Below are positions 7,901-17,030 of a stretch of 24,971 nt of DNA, piece by piece (within the stretch, counting starts at the first letter, position 1; each line of letters starts with the position of its first letter). The translations under genes and the position numbers were made by a program. The stretch is from NCBI GenBank assembly GCA_000434175.1, contig HF999801.1, positions 3,496-28,466 on the forward strand, written 5' to 3'. This DNA is from Mycoplasma sp. CAG:611 (GTDB lineage: Bacteria; Bacillota_I; Bacilli_A; RF39; UBA660). The notes under the pieces were generated by a model. That model ran no database searches and was not told the DNA's origin. It worked only from the letters and a program-made list of their open reading frames with translations.

Positions 7901-8594
7901 TGATGGAGCAACCGAAGAAGATATTCTTGATATGATGAAAGAAGCAGGAATGGATCTTGATGGAAAAACTGATTTATATGATGGTAGAACTGGTAGAAAG
8001 TTTGATAATCGTGTGTCAGTTGGAGTTATGTATATGATTAAATTATGTCACATGGTTGAAGATAAAATGCATGCTCGTGCAACAGGACCATATTCACTTG
8101 TTACACAACAACCACTTGGAGGAAAAGCTCAATTTGGTGGTCAAAGATTTGGTGAAATGGAAGTTTGGGCTCTATATGCTTATGGGGCTGCACATACATT
8201 ACAAGAAATCTTAACTGTAAAATCAGATGATGTAATTGGCCGTGTTAAAGTTTATGAAGAACTTGTTAAAGGTCAAAAAGTTGATCAAGCAGGAGTTCCA
8301 GAAAGCTTTAGAGTATTAATAAAAGAATTCCAAGCACTTGGACTTGATATTCAAATAATTAATGATAAAAATGAAACGTTAGATTTAAAAGATATTGAAA
8401 AAGAAGAGGCAAAGCAAAATGTTCCTACTTCAATTGATGATATCGAAATAAAGAAATTATCGGAAAGTGAAGATGATGAAGAAGATGACGATGAAGAACT
8501 TGAAGATGATTTAGATAATGAATTTGAGGATGAATTAGATGATTACGATGATTCCTTTGAAGACGATTTTGATGAAAGTGAGGTTGATTTCTAA
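4977..8594 (+). CDS. rpoB: DNA-directed RNA polymerase subunit beta
   Basis: Beta subunit, 1205 aa from the GTG at 4977 ([17 protein letters not shown]). AGGGGTG (4964-4970) is correctly placed for this start, whereas the in-frame GTG at 4968 lies within that site. The N-terminus (RRSFSRI), lobe and fork regions are typical. The rifampicin cluster reads [16 protein letters not shown], with Q463, D466, H476, R479 and S481 at the sites of the E. coli residues 513, 516, 526, 529 and 531, so no common resistance change is present. Catalytic-side motifs [13 protein letters not shown] and [20 protein letters not shown] are intact. The last 45 or so residues form a very acidic Asp/Glu tail. The stop overlaps the rpoC start by one base. 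Confidence 0.97.
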   Translation: MAYKLIDCGDHRKRRSFSRIRNTYALGDLLEIQKKSYNWFMEEGIEEVFKDLFPVENFAGTLSLEFGDYHFDEPRYSIKECKERYATYAAPLKVDVRLFNNETGEVKEQEIFLGDMPLMTDSGAFVINGAERVIVSQLVRSPSVYFSREIDKNGRVLITSQIIPTRGTWLEFETDARDIVYCRIDRTRKVPLTTVLRAFGLSSDEDITKLFGDNDFVKNTIAKDSTRNTDEALIEIYEKLRPGEPATLDSSKNQIITRFFDEFRYDLAKVGRYKFNIKLNVLDRVLNQTLAEDIVVDGEKKVEKGTVITKEVLEVLKPIFENGYNVKEVKINEELDNYNKIQTITIYKPGSKKEKMVLIGNDQTIDSKRLTISDFYASCSYYFNLLEGVGNFDEIDHLGNRRIRQVGELLQNQFRVGVTRMERVIRERMTTQEIEEVTPKTLINIRPVTAILKEFFGSSQLSQFMDQENPIAELTHKRRLSALGPGGLSRDRAGMEVRDVNESHYGRICPIESPEGPNIGLITALASYAKVDDYGFILTPYRKVVDSVITDEIVYLRADEETDLVISQSTVKTDENNKIIEEGLNARYRGENIITSPEKVDLIDVSPQQVVSITTSCIPFLEHDDATRALMGSNMQRQAVPLLRPEAPYVGTGVEWIAARDAGSSVVAKADGVVSYVDARKIVVDNKTGQDTYYLADFSASNQNTCFHQKPIVKVGDKVKRNHVIADGPSTDKGELALGRNVVVAFTMFNGYNYEDAVILNEKLVKEDAYTTVHIEDYEMPCRETKLGPEEITRDIPNVSEEARKNLDVNGIVRIGTEVKEGDILVGKVTPKGMAELTSEEKLLHAIFGEKTREVRDTSLRVPHGGEGIVHDVKIFTRKDSDELSAGVSKLVRVYIVQKRKIQVGDKMAGRHGNKGVISLILPEEDMPFLPDGTPVDIMLNPLGVPSRMNLGQVLELHLGMAAKKLGVHVATPVFDGATEEDILDMMKEAGMDLDGKTDLYDGRTGRKFDNRVSVGVMYMIKLCHMVEDKMHARATGPYSLVTQQPLGGKAQFGGQRFGEMEVWALYAYGAAHTLQEILTVKSDDVIGRVKVYEELVKGQKVDQAGVPESFRVLIKEFQALGLDIQIINDKNETLDLKDIEKEEAKQNVPTSIDDIEIKKLSESEDDEEDDDEELEDDLDNEFEDELDDYDDSFEDDFDESEVDF

Positions 8595-11500
8595 TGATAG
8601 ATGTTAATAAAATAGATGCAATTAAAATAGGAATTGCTTCACCTGATAAAATTCGTGAATGGAGTTATGGCGAAGTTAAAAAGCCAGAAACTATAAATTA
8701 CAGAACACTTAAACCTGAAAGAGATGGTTTGTTCTGTGAAAAAATCTTTGGACCTACAAGAGATTTTGAATGTTCTTGTGGTAAATACAAAAGAATAAAA
8801 TATAAAAATATTATTTGTGATAGATGTGGCGTTGAAGTTACCCGTTCTGCTGTTCGTAGAGAAAGAATGGGACATATTGAACTTGCAAGCCCAGTTTCAC
8901 ATATTTGGTTCTTTAAGGGCGTTCCATCTCGTATGGGAACTGTCCTTGACATGAGCCAAAGAGATCTTGAAGAAGTATTATACTTTGTTAGTTATGTTGT
9001 AATTGATAAAGGTATAACACCACTTGAAAATAAACAAACTCTTTCTGAAAAAGATTATCGTGCATATTATGAAAAATATGGTGATGGTTTTAAAGTAGGA
9101 ATGGGTGCTGAAGCAATTAAAGAACTTTTAAAACAAGTTGATCTTGATGCTGAAGTTAAAGATATTAGAAAAAAACTTGAAACTGCACAAGGACAAAAAC
9201 GTCAAAATTTATTAAAAAGACTTGATATTCTTGATGCGTTTAATAAATCTGGAAACAAACCTGAATGGATGATTATGGATGTTATTCCAGTTATCCCACC
9301 AGAACTTCGTCCAATGATACAACTAGATGGTGGTAGATTTGCTACATCAGATTTAAATGATTTATATAGAAGAGTTATTAACCGTAATAATCGTTTAAAA
9401 AAATTAATTATGCTTGGTGCTCCATCAATCATTATTCAAAATGAAAAACGTATGCTTCAAGAAGCAGTAGATGCTTTATTTGATAATGGTCGTCGTGGTA
9501 AAAGTGTTACTGGAGCAGGAAATCGTGCTTTAAAATCACTTTCAAGTATGTTAAAAGGAAAACAAGGAAGATTTAGACAAAACTTACTTGGTAAACGTGT
9601 TGACTATTCTGGTCGTAGCGTTATCGTTGTAGGGCCAAATTTAAAAATGTATCAATGTGGTATACCAAAAGGAATGGCAATTGAATTATTTAAACCACAT
9701 GTAATTAATGGTTTAGTAGAAAAAGAAATAGCTCATAATATAAAAGCTGCTAAAAAGTTAATTGATAATAGAGATCCACGTGTTTGGGATATTGTAGAAG
9801 AAGTAATTAAAGAACATCCGGTTATGTTAAACCGTGCTCCAACTCTTCATAGACTTGGAATTCAAGCATTTGAGCCAAAATTAATCGGAGGTAAAGCTAT
9901 TAGACTTCACCCACTTGTTTGTCCGGCATTCAATGCTGACTTCGATGGAGATCAAATGGCAGTACATGTTCCATTATCTGAAGAAGCACAAGCTGAAGCA
10001 AGAATTTTAATGCTTGGGGCTAATAACATTCTTCACCCAAAAAGTGGTGAACCAGTTGTTACACCAGCCCAAGATATGGTACTTGGTAACTATTATTTAA
10101 CAACTGAAAAAGTTGATGAAAAAAATGAAGGTAGAGTATTTAAAGATTCTAATGAAGCTTTAATGGAATATGAAAGAGGTAATTTACCTTTACATACAAG
10201 AATTGCTCTACCAGTAAGTTCATTTAAACATAAGTTATTCGCAGAAGATCATGCTAATGATTATTTAATAACAACTGTTGGTAAGATTATCTTTAATGAA
10301 ATATTACCAGATACATTCCCTTATATTAATGAACCAACAAAAGAAAATATAACAAAGATTACGCCAAGTAAATATTTCTTAAAACGTGGAAGTAATATTA
10401 AAGAAGAAATAAGTAAACTTCCTTTAGTAGCGCCTTTCCAAGTTAAAACATTAAAAGAAATAATTGCTCAAATCTTTAAATTATATAAAACAACTGAAAC
10501 ATCTATTATGCTAGATAGATTAAAAGATTTAGGATTTAAGTATTCAACAGTTTCAGGTACTACAATGTCTAATTTTGATATTATTACAGCAAAAAGTAAA
10601 CCTGAAATTATAAAGGAAAGTAAGAAAACTGTTGCTAATATTAATAAACAATATGCAAGAGGTTTAATTACTGAAGAAGAAAGATTCCAAAGTGTTGTTA
10701 AAGTTTGGGATAAGGCAAAAGCACAAGTTCAAAAAGAACTTGAAGAAGCTGCAGATAAAAATGTTGATAATCCAATATTTGCTATGATGAAATCTGGTGC
10801 TCGTGGTAAAATTTCACAATTCGTACAATTATCAGGTATGCGTGGACTTATGACTAAACCAGGTGGAAAAGTAATTGAAATTCCAGTTATATCATCTTTC
10901 AAAGAAGGACTTAGCGTTTCTGAATTCTTCTTATCAACTCATAGTGCACGTAAAGGATCAGCTGATACTGCGCTTAACACTGCATCATCTGGTTATTTAA
11001 CAAGAAGACTTGTTGATGTATCACAAGATGTAATTGTAAAAGAAGAAGACTGTGGAACTGACTTTGGTGTTACTGTATCAACATTCATTAATGATAAAGA
11101 TAATACTGTAATCGAAGGATTATATGATCGTATTGTTGGTAGATTTGCTAGTAAGAAAGTTATTAATCCTGAAACTAAAGAAGTTATCGTAGATAAAGAT
11201 GAAATGATTACTGAAAAAATAGCAGATAAGATTATTAAAGCAGGTATTGAAAAAGTTGAAATTAGAAATATCTTAACTTGTGAAACAGTTAATGGTGTTT
11301 GTCAAAAATGTTATGGTCGTAACCTTGCAACAGGTAATGTTGTTGAAATTGGTGAAGCAGTAGGTATTATGGCTGCTCAATCAATTGGAGAACCAGGGAC
11401 ACAACTTACAATGCGTACTTTCCATACTGGAGGAGTTGCAGGTGGAGAAGATATCACACAAGGGTTACCTCGTGTTGAAGAATTATTCGAAGCAAGAAAT

Positions 11501-12226
11501 CCAAAAGGACAATCAACAATTGCTACAATTGCAGGTAAAGTTTCAAATATTGTAGAAGAACATGGAAAATATAAAGTTTATATTAAAAACAAACTTGAAG
11601 AAGTAGAACATGTTACTAATTATGGTGCAAAACTTCGTGTTGAAAAAGGTGATGAAGTTAGTCCAGGTGATAAACTTACTGAAGGTAATATTTCTCCAAA
11701 GGAATTACTTGCAGTTACAGATCCAATAACAGCACAAGAATATATTTTAAAAGAAATTCAAAAAGCTTATCGTTCTCAAGGTGTTGATATCAATGATAAA
11801 CATATTGAAGTAGTAGTAAGTAGAATGATTTCTAAAATTAGAATTACTGATGGTGGAGATACTGAATTCTTAATTGGCGCTTTAACAAGTATGAGAGAAT
11901 TTACTGATGTAAATAAAAATGTTATTTTACAAGGTAAACGTCCTGCTGTTGGTAAACCAATCTTACTTGGTATTACAAAAGCATCTCTTGAAACTGAATC
12001 ATTCTTATCAGCTGCATCATTTCAAGAAACTACAAGAGTTCTTACTGATGCTGCGATTAAAGGTAAGGTTGATACACTTCAAGGTTTAAAAGAAAATGTT
12101 ATAATTGGTAAATTAATTCCAGCAGGAACTGGTGCTAAACAATATAGAGATGTTTCTTATGAATTAAATAAACAATTTTTAACAGATGAACCAATGGAAG
12201 TAATGGAAGATGAATTTATAGAATAG
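8594..12226 (+). CDS. rpoC: DNA-directed RNA polymerase subunit beta'
   Basis: Beta' subunit, 1210 aa, carrying the Mg-binding active site NADFDGDQM with Asp449, 451 and 453. The N-terminal zinc site is visible (CSCGKYKR ... CDRCGVEV), as is the rudder/lid area with [16 protein letters not shown]. The bridge/trigger segments ([20 protein letters not shown] and [17 protein letters not shown]) and the second zinc site (C-x-C around [15 protein letters not shown]) follow. The size is that of Firmicutes beta', without the large insertion seen in proteobacteria. ATG overlaps the rpoB TAA as TAATG, implying translational coupling. A terminator covers the stop codon. Confidence 0.97.
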   Translation: MIDVNKIDAIKIGIASPDKIREWSYGEVKKPETINYRTLKPERDGLFCEKIFGPTRDFECSCGKYKRIKYKNIICDRCGVEVTRSAVRRERMGHIELASPVSHIWFFKGVPSRMGTVLDMSQRDLEEVLYFVSYVVIDKGITPLENKQTLSEKDYRAYYEKYGDGFKVGMGAEAIKELLKQVDLDAEVKDIRKKLETAQGQKRQNLLKRLDILDAFNKSGNKPEWMIMDVIPVIPPELRPMIQLDGGRFATSDLNDLYRRVINRNNRLKKLIMLGAPSIIIQNEKRMLQEAVDALFDNGRRGKSVTGAGNRALKSLSSMLKGKQGRFRQNLLGKRVDYSGRSVIVVGPNLKMYQCGIPKGMAIELFKPHVINGLVEKEIAHNIKAAKKLIDNRDPRVWDIVEEVIKEHPVMLNRAPTLHRLGIQAFEPKLIGGKAIRLHPLVCPAFNADFDGDQMAVHVPLSEEAQAEARILMLGANNILHPKSGEPVVTPAQDMVLGNYYLTTEKVDEKNEGRVFKDSNEALMEYERGNLPLHTRIALPVSSFKHKLFAEDHANDYLITTVGKIIFNEILPDTFPYINEPTKENITKITPSKYFLKRGSNIKEEISKLPLVAPFQVKTLKEIIAQIFKLYKTTETSIMLDRLKDLGFKYSTVSGTTMSNFDIITAKSKPEIIKESKKTVANINKQYARGLITEEERFQSVVKVWDKAKAQVQKELEEAADKNVDNPIFAMMKSGARGKISQFVQLSGMRGLMTKPGGKVIEIPVISSFKEGLSVSEFFLSTHSARKGSADTALNTASSGYLTRRLVDVSQDVIVKEEDCGTDFGVTVSTFINDKDNTVIEGLYDRIVGRFASKKVINPETKEVIVDKDEMITEKIADKIIKAGIEKVEIRNILTCETVNGVCQKCYGRNLATGNVVEIGEAVGIMAAQSIGEPGTQLTMRTFHTGGVAGGEDITQGLPRVEELFEARNPKGQSTIATIAGKVSNIVEEHGKYKVYIKNKLEEVEHVTNYGAKLRVEKGDEVSPGDKLTEGNISPKELLAVTDPITAQEYILKEIQKAYRSQGVDINDKHIEVVVSRMISKIRITDGGDTEFLIGALTSMREFTDVNKNVILQGKRPAVGKPILLGITKASLETESFLSAASFQETTRVLTDAAIKGKVDTLQGLKENVIIGKLIPAGTGAKQYRDVSYELNKQFLTDEPMEVMEDEFIE

Positions 12227-12250
12227 GTTTTTAAAATCTATTCTTTTTTT
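12221..12250 (+). terminator. Terminator of the rpoBC operon
   Basis: GAATAG (12221-12226) pairs with CTATTC (12238-12243), extended inward by TTTT/AAAA, and is followed by seven T. The left arm contains the rpoC stop codon TAG. Confidence 0.85.
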
Positions 12251-12288
12251 GTTTTATAAAAATATAATTTAGAAGGAGGGAATTTTTT

Positions 12289-13551
12289 ATGAAACAAATA
12301 AATTATTTTTTATGGATTATAACCATAATTGTTATTATATTTAATGCTTTTTATTTTAGTATTAAATTAAAATTTCCTCAATTTAATATAAAATTAATGT
12401 TAAAGTCATTAAAAAGTAAAGATGTTAATAAAGGTATTAGTGTTAAAGAAACTCTTTTTATGTCTTTAGCTTCAAAAATAGGTACGGGTTCACTAGCAGG
12501 AATAGCATTTTGTATTTATTATGGAGGCGTAGGTTGTATTTTTTGGATTTGGATAATTTCATTTTTTCTAGCAATAAATGCTTTTTTAGAAAACTACTTA
12601 GCATTAAAATATAAAGAAAAAGATGGAATATATTATAAAGGTGGACCATCATTCTATATAAAAAATGGTCTTAATAAGAAAAAATTAGCAATGTTTTATT
12701 CAGTTGTAGTAATATTTTCTTATATATGTGGTTTTTTAACAATTCAAAATAATACAATATGTACTTTGTTTTATGATACATATAAAATAGATCCATTTAT
12801 TATTTCTATTATAATATCGATTTTATCTTTTATTATAATATGTAAGGGATTAAAATCTATTTCAAAGTTATGTGAAAAAATAGTTCCTTTTATGTGTATT
12901 ATTTATTTAGTGATAGGATTTATTATTTTAATAATTAACTTTGATAAATTAGGTTATGCTTTTTCTTATATAATTAAAAGCGCGTTTAACATTAAAAGCT
13001 TTACAAGTGGTGTTTTAGGAAGTTTATTTATAATAATGCAAAAAAGTATTTTTGCAAGTGAAGCAGGACTTGGAACAGGTGCTATTGCAAGTGGTGCAAC
13101 AAGTAGTAATAATTATGTAAAACAAGGTTTTATTGGAGTTGTTTCAACTTATTTTATTAATATTGTTATTACTACAATAACAGGATTAATAATTATATTA
13201 TCTAATTATAAAAGTGTTTATTTTAGTAATATAAACGGAATTGAAATAACTAATTATGCTTTTAATTATCATTTAGGACATTTTGGTGAAGTTATGCTTT
13301 TAATTCTTATTTTATTATTTGCTTTTTCCACAATTATAACAGGTTATTATTATGGAGAAAGTAACTTAAAATTATTTACTTCCAATTCCAAAATAATATT
13401 TCTTTTAAAGATATTTACATGTATTATCCTTTTTATCGGAGGTGTTAGTTCATCTACTTTCGTATGGAGTTTAGTGGATATTTTTATAGCAATTTTAGCT
13501 CTTGTTAACATATATGCTATTTTTAAATTGAAAGATAAAGTTAATTTGTGA
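12289..13551 (+). CDS. AGCS family sodium (or proton)/amino-acid symporter
   Basis: A 420-aa polytopic membrane protein of the alanine/glycine:cation symporter family, moving small neutral amino acids inward with a cation. It has about ten hydrophobic segments. The family signature near residue 64 reads KIGTGSLAGIAFCIYYGG followed by IFWIW, and a second conserved block FASEAGLGTGAIASGA lies in the latter half. In most family members the first block has Asn where Ser stands here (GTGSL for GxGNI), so substrate or ion preference may differ. GAAGGAGGG (12272-12280) precedes the ATG. It is slightly shorter than the usual 450-480 aa. No confident promoter of its own was found after the rpoC terminator. 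It ends in TGA, which shows standard stop use. Confidence 0.88.
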   Translation: MKQINYFLWIITIIVIIFNAFYFSIKLKFPQFNIKLMLKSLKSKDVNKGISVKETLFMSLASKIGTGSLAGIAFCIYYGGVGCIFWIWIISFFLAINAFLENYLALKYKEKDGIYYKGGPSFYIKNGLNKKKLAMFYSVVVIFSYICGFLTIQNNTICTLFYDTYKIDPFIISIIISILSFIIICKGLKSISKLCEKIVPFMCIIYLVIGFIILIINFDKLGYAFSYIIKSAFNIKSFTSGVLGSLFIIMQKSIFASEAGLGTGAIASGATSSNNYVKQGFIGVVSTYFINIVITTITGLIIILSNYKSVYFSNINGIEITNYAFNYHLGHFGEVMLLILILLFAFSTIITGYYYGESNLKLFTSNSKIIFLLKIFTCIILFIGGVSSSTFVWSLVDIFIAILALVNIYAIFKLKDKVNL

Positions 13552-13557
13552 TATACT
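13528..13557 (+). promoter_or_regulatory. Extended -10 promoter for ung
   Basis: TTGAAA (13528-13533), 18-nt spacer, TATACT (13552-13557) with TG at 13549-13550 (TGATATACT). The -35 and most of the spacer lie inside the end of the carrier gene. It would give a leader of about 20 nt before ung. Confidence 0.7.
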
Positions 13558-13583
13558 TAATTTATTAAGAAAGAGGTAGTATA

Positions 13584-14246
13584 ATGATAACAAAAAGATG
13601 GGATGAATTATTAAAAGATGAATATAATAAGCCTTATTTTAAAAAATTAGAAGATGACATTAGATATGAATATAAAATTCATACAGTTTATCCAAAAGCA
13701 AGTGATGTATTTAATGCTTTTAGGTATACATCTTATGATGATATAAAAGTAGTAATAATAGGGCAAGACCCTTACCATGGTGAAAATGAAGCAATGGGAC
13801 TTTCTTTTTCAGTAAATGATGGAATAAGAAAACCACCTTCACTTCAAAATATATATAAAGAACTTAATGATGATTTAGGATGTCCTATTGTAGAAAGTGG
13901 TAATTTAAAAAAATGGGCAATGCAAGGAGTATTTTTACTTAACGCTATATTAACGGTTGAAAAAGATAAACCATTGTCGCATAAAAAATATGATTGGGAA
14001 AAGTTTACTGATGCAGTTATTTCTAAAATAAATGAAAAAGAAACACCTGTTGTATTTATCTTATGGGGTAATTATGCAAGAAGTAAAAAAGCGTTAATAA
14101 CAAATCCTAAACATTTAATAATTGAATCAACGCACCCAAGTCCATTTTCTGCTAGATATGGTTTCTTTGGAAGTAAGCCATTTTCTAAAACAAATAATTT
14201 TCTAATATCAAAAAAAATTAGTCCAATAGATTTTAGTTTGGACTAA
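13584..14246 (+). CDS. ung: Uracil-DNA glycosylase, family 1
   Basis: Ung removes uracil from DNA as the first step of base-excision repair. The 220-aa product has the water-activating motif GQDPYHG at residues 60-66 (catalytic Asp62), the Phe-containing uracil pocket (GLSFSV), an Asn-containing strand (LLNAILTVEK), and the DNA-intercalation loop HPSPFSARYGFFG with His184. Length is normal. AAAGAGG (13570-13576) precedes the ATG. It converges on the minus-strand LemA-like gene with a 4-base overlap, and its last 12 codons form the left arm and loop of a bidirectional terminator. ung and gerQ are also near each other in Bacillus subtilis, so the grouping may be ancestral. Confidence 0.96.
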   Translation: MITKRWDELLKDEYNKPYFKKLEDDIRYEYKIHTVYPKASDVFNAFRYTSYDDIKVVIIGQDPYHGENEAMGLSFSVNDGIRKPPSLQNIYKELNDDLGCPIVESGNLKKWAMQGVFLLNAILTVEKDKPLSHKKYDWEKFTDAVISKINEKETPVVFILWGNYARSKKALITNPKHLIIESTHPSPFSARYGFFGSKPFSKTNNFLISKKISPIDFSLD

Positions 14247-14252
14247 TTTTTT
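14212..14252. terminator. Bidirectional terminator within the ends of ung and the LemA-like gene
   Basis: AAAAAATTAGTCCAA (14212-14226) and TTGGACTAATTTTTT (14238-14252) are a perfect 15-bp inverted repeat with an 11-nt loop. The A and T ends supply a U tract for transcripts from either side. Both stop codons (ung TAA 14244-14246, minus-strand TAG 14243-14245) lie in the right arm. Confidence 0.88.
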
Positions 14253-14746
14253 AATATTTCAAGTTCTTCAGATACTTGGATTTTAAATGTGTTTTTAGCA
14301 TCTAATTTAAATAATTTATAGATGTAATTAAATGGTTTTTTATATAATAGTTCATTATATTTAATACTGTTACTATTATAATAATCTTTTAAACCTTCAA
14401 GTCTTTCTTCTAAATCAATGTCATCAAGTAGTTTTTCAAGTTCTTCACTAGGAGTATATTCATTATTATTAATAATTTTTTTTATTTCAAATTTTACATC
14501 ATATAAATTCTGCTCGAACTTAAATATATTATCGTTGTCTTCTTTTAATTTATTTATTAATTTTTTGTCATCCATATCACGAGATATCTTATCAAGATTA
14601 TCTTTTTTTGTTTTTAGTATTTCACTTATTTTTTCTTCTGTTATATTAAGTTTTTTTTCTATTTCTTTTAGACCTTTAATTTTTATTATTATTAAAGTAA
14701 CAAGACCTAAAAGTAATATGCCAAGTCCAATAAAAAAATATATCAT
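14243..14746 (-). CDS. LemA-like single-pass membrane protein
   Basis: A 167-aa product with one N-terminal membrane helix (MIYFFIGLGILLLGLVTLII), then a charged, mostly helical cytoplasmic or surface region of coiled-coil character (EKKLNITEEKISEILKTKKD). The C-terminal part (LKDYYNSNSIKYNELLYK then PFNYIYKLFKLDAKNTF) matches the end of LemA proteins, where YN-x-YN is followed by a Phe-Pro and LFGF-type stretch. The function of LemA proteins is unknown. The ATG at 14746 is chosen because GAGGTG lies 6 nt before it; the in-frame GTG at 14755 is inside that site. Its own promoter is at 14778-14806. Similarity is weak in the middle, so the family call is moderate. Confidence 0.65.
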   Translation of the reverse strand: MIYFFIGLGILLLGLVTLIIIKIKGLKEIEKKLNITEEKISEILKTKKDNLDKISRDMDDKKLINKLKEDNDNIFKFEQNLYDVKFEIKKIINNNEYTPSEELEKLLDDIDLEERLEGLKDYYNSNSIKYNELLYKKPFNYIYKLFKLDAKNTFKIQVSEELEILKN

Positions 14747-14777
14747 AAATTCCACCTCGATTTTTTATTACATTAAT

Positions 14778-14806
14778 AGTATAACAAAAAATTAAAATAT
14801 CTTCAA
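14778..14806 (-). promoter_or_regulatory. Extended -10 promoter for the LemA-like gene
   Basis: On the minus strand, TTGAAG (14806-14801), a 17-nt spacer and TATACT (14783-14778), preceded by TGT to give TGTTATACT. It lies just downstream of the gerQ stop, so the gene can be expressed in vegetative cells independently of gerQ. Confidence 0.7.
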
Positions 14807-14808
14807 GA

Positions 14809-15138
14809 TTATATGACCTTATAATTTATTTCTTCGTCAAAAACAATATAATTTAAATAAATTGATAAAAGTAAATACCATTTACCATTTTTAGGATCAA
14901 ATACCACCACATGGTCTCTTGCAGCTTGTTCAACTCTTCCTGTAAATATTTTATCTCTCCATTCGTTTGAGTCAGGATAAGACATATAAAAACTAGCTAT
15001 TTTTCCTTTGTTTAATCTTAAAATATTTTCAACATAAGACTGTTCCATAGGTAATTCATTATTTGTATTTAAAATATTTGGCACTTCGTTATATCCCATA
15101 TTATTAGGATTATAATAACTATTATTCACATTAATCAC
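14809..15138 (-). CDS. gerQ: Spore coat protein GerQ homologue
   Basis: GerQ is an inner spore-coat protein of Bacilli; in B. subtilis it is needed to localise the cortex lytic enzyme CwlJ and is cross-linked by transglutaminase. The 109-aa product has an Asn/Tyr-rich N-terminus (residues 1-27) and then the conserved GerQ domain: LPMEQSYVENILRLNKGK, REW-like NEWRDKIFTGRVEQAARDHV, and YLLLSIYLNYIVFDEEI. The first Lys is residue 44, so the N-terminal lysines used for cross-linking in B. subtilis are absent. The start is uncertain: GTG at 15138 gives MINVNN, GTG at 15129 gives MNNSYY, and neither has a strong ribosome site. No sigma-E or sigma-K promoter was clear. Its presence suggests spore formation or a spore-forming ancestor. 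Confidence 0.88.
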   Translation of the reverse strand: MINVNNSYYNPNNMGYNEVPNILNTNNELPMEQSYVENILRLNKGKIASFYMSYPDSNEWRDKIFTGRVEQAARDHVVVFDPKNGKWYLLLSIYLNYIVFDEEINYKVI

Positions 15139-15203
15139 TCGCTTTCTTTTTCATTTAATTATATTTAAATCGTTTAAAAATATAACTTTTTGTTTAAAAA
15201 TAC

Positions 15204-15232
15204 TAGTCAAAAATAATATTTAATTGTATACT
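15204..15232 (+). promoter_or_regulatory. Weak candidate promoter for the phosphotransacylase gene
   Basis: TAGTCA (15204-15209), a 17-nt spacer and TATACT (15227-15232). The -35 is poor and the leader would be only about 13 nt, so this is tentative. Confidence 0.35.
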
Positions 15233-15251
15233 TATATTAGGATGTGATAAT

Positions 15252-15809
15252 ATGTTAGTTAAAGTAGGGGTGTCTAATAGACATATTCATTTAAATCAAG
15301 AAGACTATAACTTATTATTTTCATCTAGTAAATTTGATAAAAGAAATGATTTAACACAAAAAGGTGAATTTGCATCTTTAAAAACAGTTACAATAAAAGG
15401 ACCTAAAGGAAGTATAGATAATGTAAGAGTGGTTGGGCCTTTAAGAACTTATACACAAGTGGAAGTTCTTAAAGGTGATACTTATATTCTAGGAATTAAT
15501 CCTCCGGTTAGAACATCTGATGATTTATTCGATGCAAGTGTTATTACTATAAAAACAGAACTTAATGAAATAAATAGAAAATGTTGTATTATTGCAAATA
15601 GACATATACATATTTCAAAAGAAGAAAGAAAAAAATATAATTTACATAATGATAAATATAAAGTAAAAATAGATACAGAAAAAGGTGGCATAATAGATAA
15701 TGTTTATATAAAAGAAAGTGATAATTATAATTTTGAACTTCATTTAGATAGAGATGATGCAAATGCTTTTCTATTAAAAGATAATGATTTGGTAGAAATA
15801 ATAGAATAA
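15252..15809 (+). CDS. PduL-type phosphate acyltransferase
   Basis: PduL enzymes interconvert acyl-CoA and acyl-phosphate (acetyl or propionyl), and feed acetate kinase. The 185-aa product has the metal-ligand motif NRHIH twice (His11/His13 and His118/His120) and a third conserved block FELHLDRDDANAF with His164. It also has the GPLRTYTQVEV and PPVRTSDDL segments of the family. It lacks the N-terminal encapsulation peptide of microcompartment forms and no shell genes are near, so a housekeeping role in place of the unrelated Pta enzyme is likely. AGGATGTG (15239-15246) precedes the ATG. The next gene starts 13 nt after the stop, indicating co-transcription. Confidence 0.88.
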   Translation: MLVKVGVSNRHIHLNQEDYNLLFSSSKFDKRNDLTQKGEFASLKTVTIKGPKGSIDNVRVVGPLRTYTQVEVLKGDTYILGINPPVRTSDDLFDASVITIKTELNEINRKCCIIANRHIHISKEERKKYNLHNDKYKVKIDTEKGGIIDNVYIKESDNYNFELHLDRDDANAFLLKDNDLVEIIE

Positions 15810-15822
15810 AGGAGTTTTACAT

Positions 15823-16746
15823 ATGAATATTAGTGTTGAGGAAATTAATATAGTTAATGATGGAATGTATGAAATATATACTAAGTTTGGTATGAAAATA
15901 GCTATAGATGTTTTAAAGAAAAGATTTAGTAATATAACAAAAGAAGATACAAAAACAATAAAGTTACTTAGTTGTTTTGTAAATTATATGAAGAAAAAAG
16001 GTGCTACCGTAACAAATATAAAAGATTTAAATGATGCTACTTTTAAAACATATATGGATTTTGTAATTGGAGAAAGAAGTAAAAAGAAAGAAGAACTAGA
16101 CTTAAATACTTATATAAAAAAAGATTATATAATAAATTCTAAACCTATTAATAATTATATTGAAAATAATAAATTAATAGAAAAACAAAAAATACATAAT
16201 ATAAGTGATGAGAAACAAGATATTAATTTAGATAAAACACAAGTGTTTTCTTCTAAAGATATAAAAGAAGAAACAAAACCTAAAAAAGAGTCTAAAATAG
16301 ATGCTTTATTTAAAAGAAAAGAAAAATTAGAAAATACAGGACCTATTCCTGTTGTTAAAGAAGATAATAAAACAGGAATTATCATGGGGTTAGAGGATAA
16401 AGAAAAACTTCTTATTGATGCTAGTTTAGAAACATTTGTAAAATATAATGAAATATATTCTACTAAAGGTAATGCTTTAGGAAGAAAACAATTAAGAACA
16501 GCAATACTTGATAAAGATAATAATTTTAAATACTTTACTAATGGTGGAGAAAAAATGTTAAGAGAAAAACTAAAAGAAAGTATTAAAGTTGATGATATAA
16601 AAGTATTAGTAAGAAATATATTATTAAAAAATGGATTTAATGCTAAAAATTCTAATGAAGAAATGTGTTGTGAAATGTTTTTAACATATATAGATAATTT
16701 AAGTTTAGAAATAGAAAATAAAAATAAAAAACCTTTAGGAAGATAA
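15823..16746 (+). CDS. Unrecognised 307-aa protein
   Basis: I do not recognise this family. The product is very rich in Lys, Asn, Glu and Ile, with no membrane segment or signal peptide, so it is probably cytoplasmic. Three parts are visible: an N-terminal helical domain of about 95 residues (MYEIYTKFGMKIAIDVLKKR onward); a low-complexity charged linker, roughly residues 105-190; and a C-terminal helical domain (LLIDASLETFVKYNEIYSTK, NALGRKQLRTAILDKDN, YFTNGGEKMLREKL, then VKVLVRN-like helices ending near FLTYIDNLSLEIE). AAAGGAG (15808-15814) overlaps the upstream stop and supports the ATG. It is co-transcribed with the phosphotransacylase gene and ends in a strong terminator. A two-domain adaptor or nucleic-acid binding protein is possible but unsupported. 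Confidence 0.8.
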   Translation: MNISVEEINIVNDGMYEIYTKFGMKIAIDVLKKRFSNITKEDTKTIKLLSCFVNYMKKKGATVTNIKDLNDATFKTYMDFVIGERSKKKEELDLNTYIKKDYIINSKPINNYIENNKLIEKQKIHNISDEKQDINLDKTQVFSSKDIKEETKPKKESKIDALFKRKEKLENTGPIPVVKEDNKTGIIMGLEDKEKLLIDASLETFVKYNEIYSTKGNALGRKQLRTAILDKDNNFKYFTNGGEKMLREKLKESIKVDDIKVLVRNILLKNGFNAKNSNEEMCCEMFLTYIDNLSLEIENKNKKPLGR

Positions 16747-16762
16747 TTCTTAAAGTTTTTTT
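16733..16762 (+). terminator. Terminator after the unrecognised 307-aa gene
   Basis: CTTTAGGAA (16733-16741) pairs with TTCTTAAAG (16747-16755) through nine pairs including one G-U, followed by seven T. The left arm is the last coding part of the gene and the stop codon TAA is in the loop. Confidence 0.8.
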
Positions 16763-16782
16763 ATGCTTTTTTATAATTTTTG

Positions 16783-16830
16783 ATAAAAAATGAAACTTTT
16801 TTAAAAAAAATTTAGGTGAAATGAAAAAAT
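16783..16830 (+). repeat. 48-bp direct repeat, copy 1
   Basis: Matches 17031-17078 at 45 of 48 positions. The core includes TGAAAC, a T-run/A-run junction, and TTTAGGTGAAAT. The T/A tracts make the centre nearly self-complementary. The partner copy lies about 70 nt upstream of DUF1016 paralogue B. Confidence 0.8.
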
Positions 16831-16982
16831 CTTTCTTCGATCTCGTTAACTTAACTGTGTCTTGACTAAATTTACTACATAATATTTATAAGTAATCAAT
16901 TACAATTAAATGATAGTATTTATACTATACTAAAATAATTATAAAGTTAAGTAAAAAAAATAGTTCAATAAAATCTAGTGTG

Positions 16983-17015
16983 AAATAGAGATGATAATTT
17001 GTCATCTCTATTTTT
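16983..17015 (+). terminator. Orphan terminator-like hairpin
   Basis: AAATAGAGATGA (16983-16994) pairs perfectly with TCATCTCTATTT (17002-17013), loop TAATTTG, then a short T tract. The 12-bp stem is stronger than most terminators in this window, but the nearest upstream gene already has its own terminator. It may end an unannotated small RNA. Confidence 0.65.
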
Positions 17016-17030
17016 GTTATAAATGTTAAA

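Noticed and set aside
8639..9432. Several minus-strand frames opposite rpoC
   Set aside because: Shadows of a certain rpoC coding sequence with no start signals.
14418..14795. 125-codon plus-strand frame opposite the LemA-like gene
   Set aside because: Low-complexity Ser/Phe-rich product typical of an antisense reading of a Lys/Glu/Asn-rich gene; the minus strand has a good start, ribosome site, promoter and terminator.
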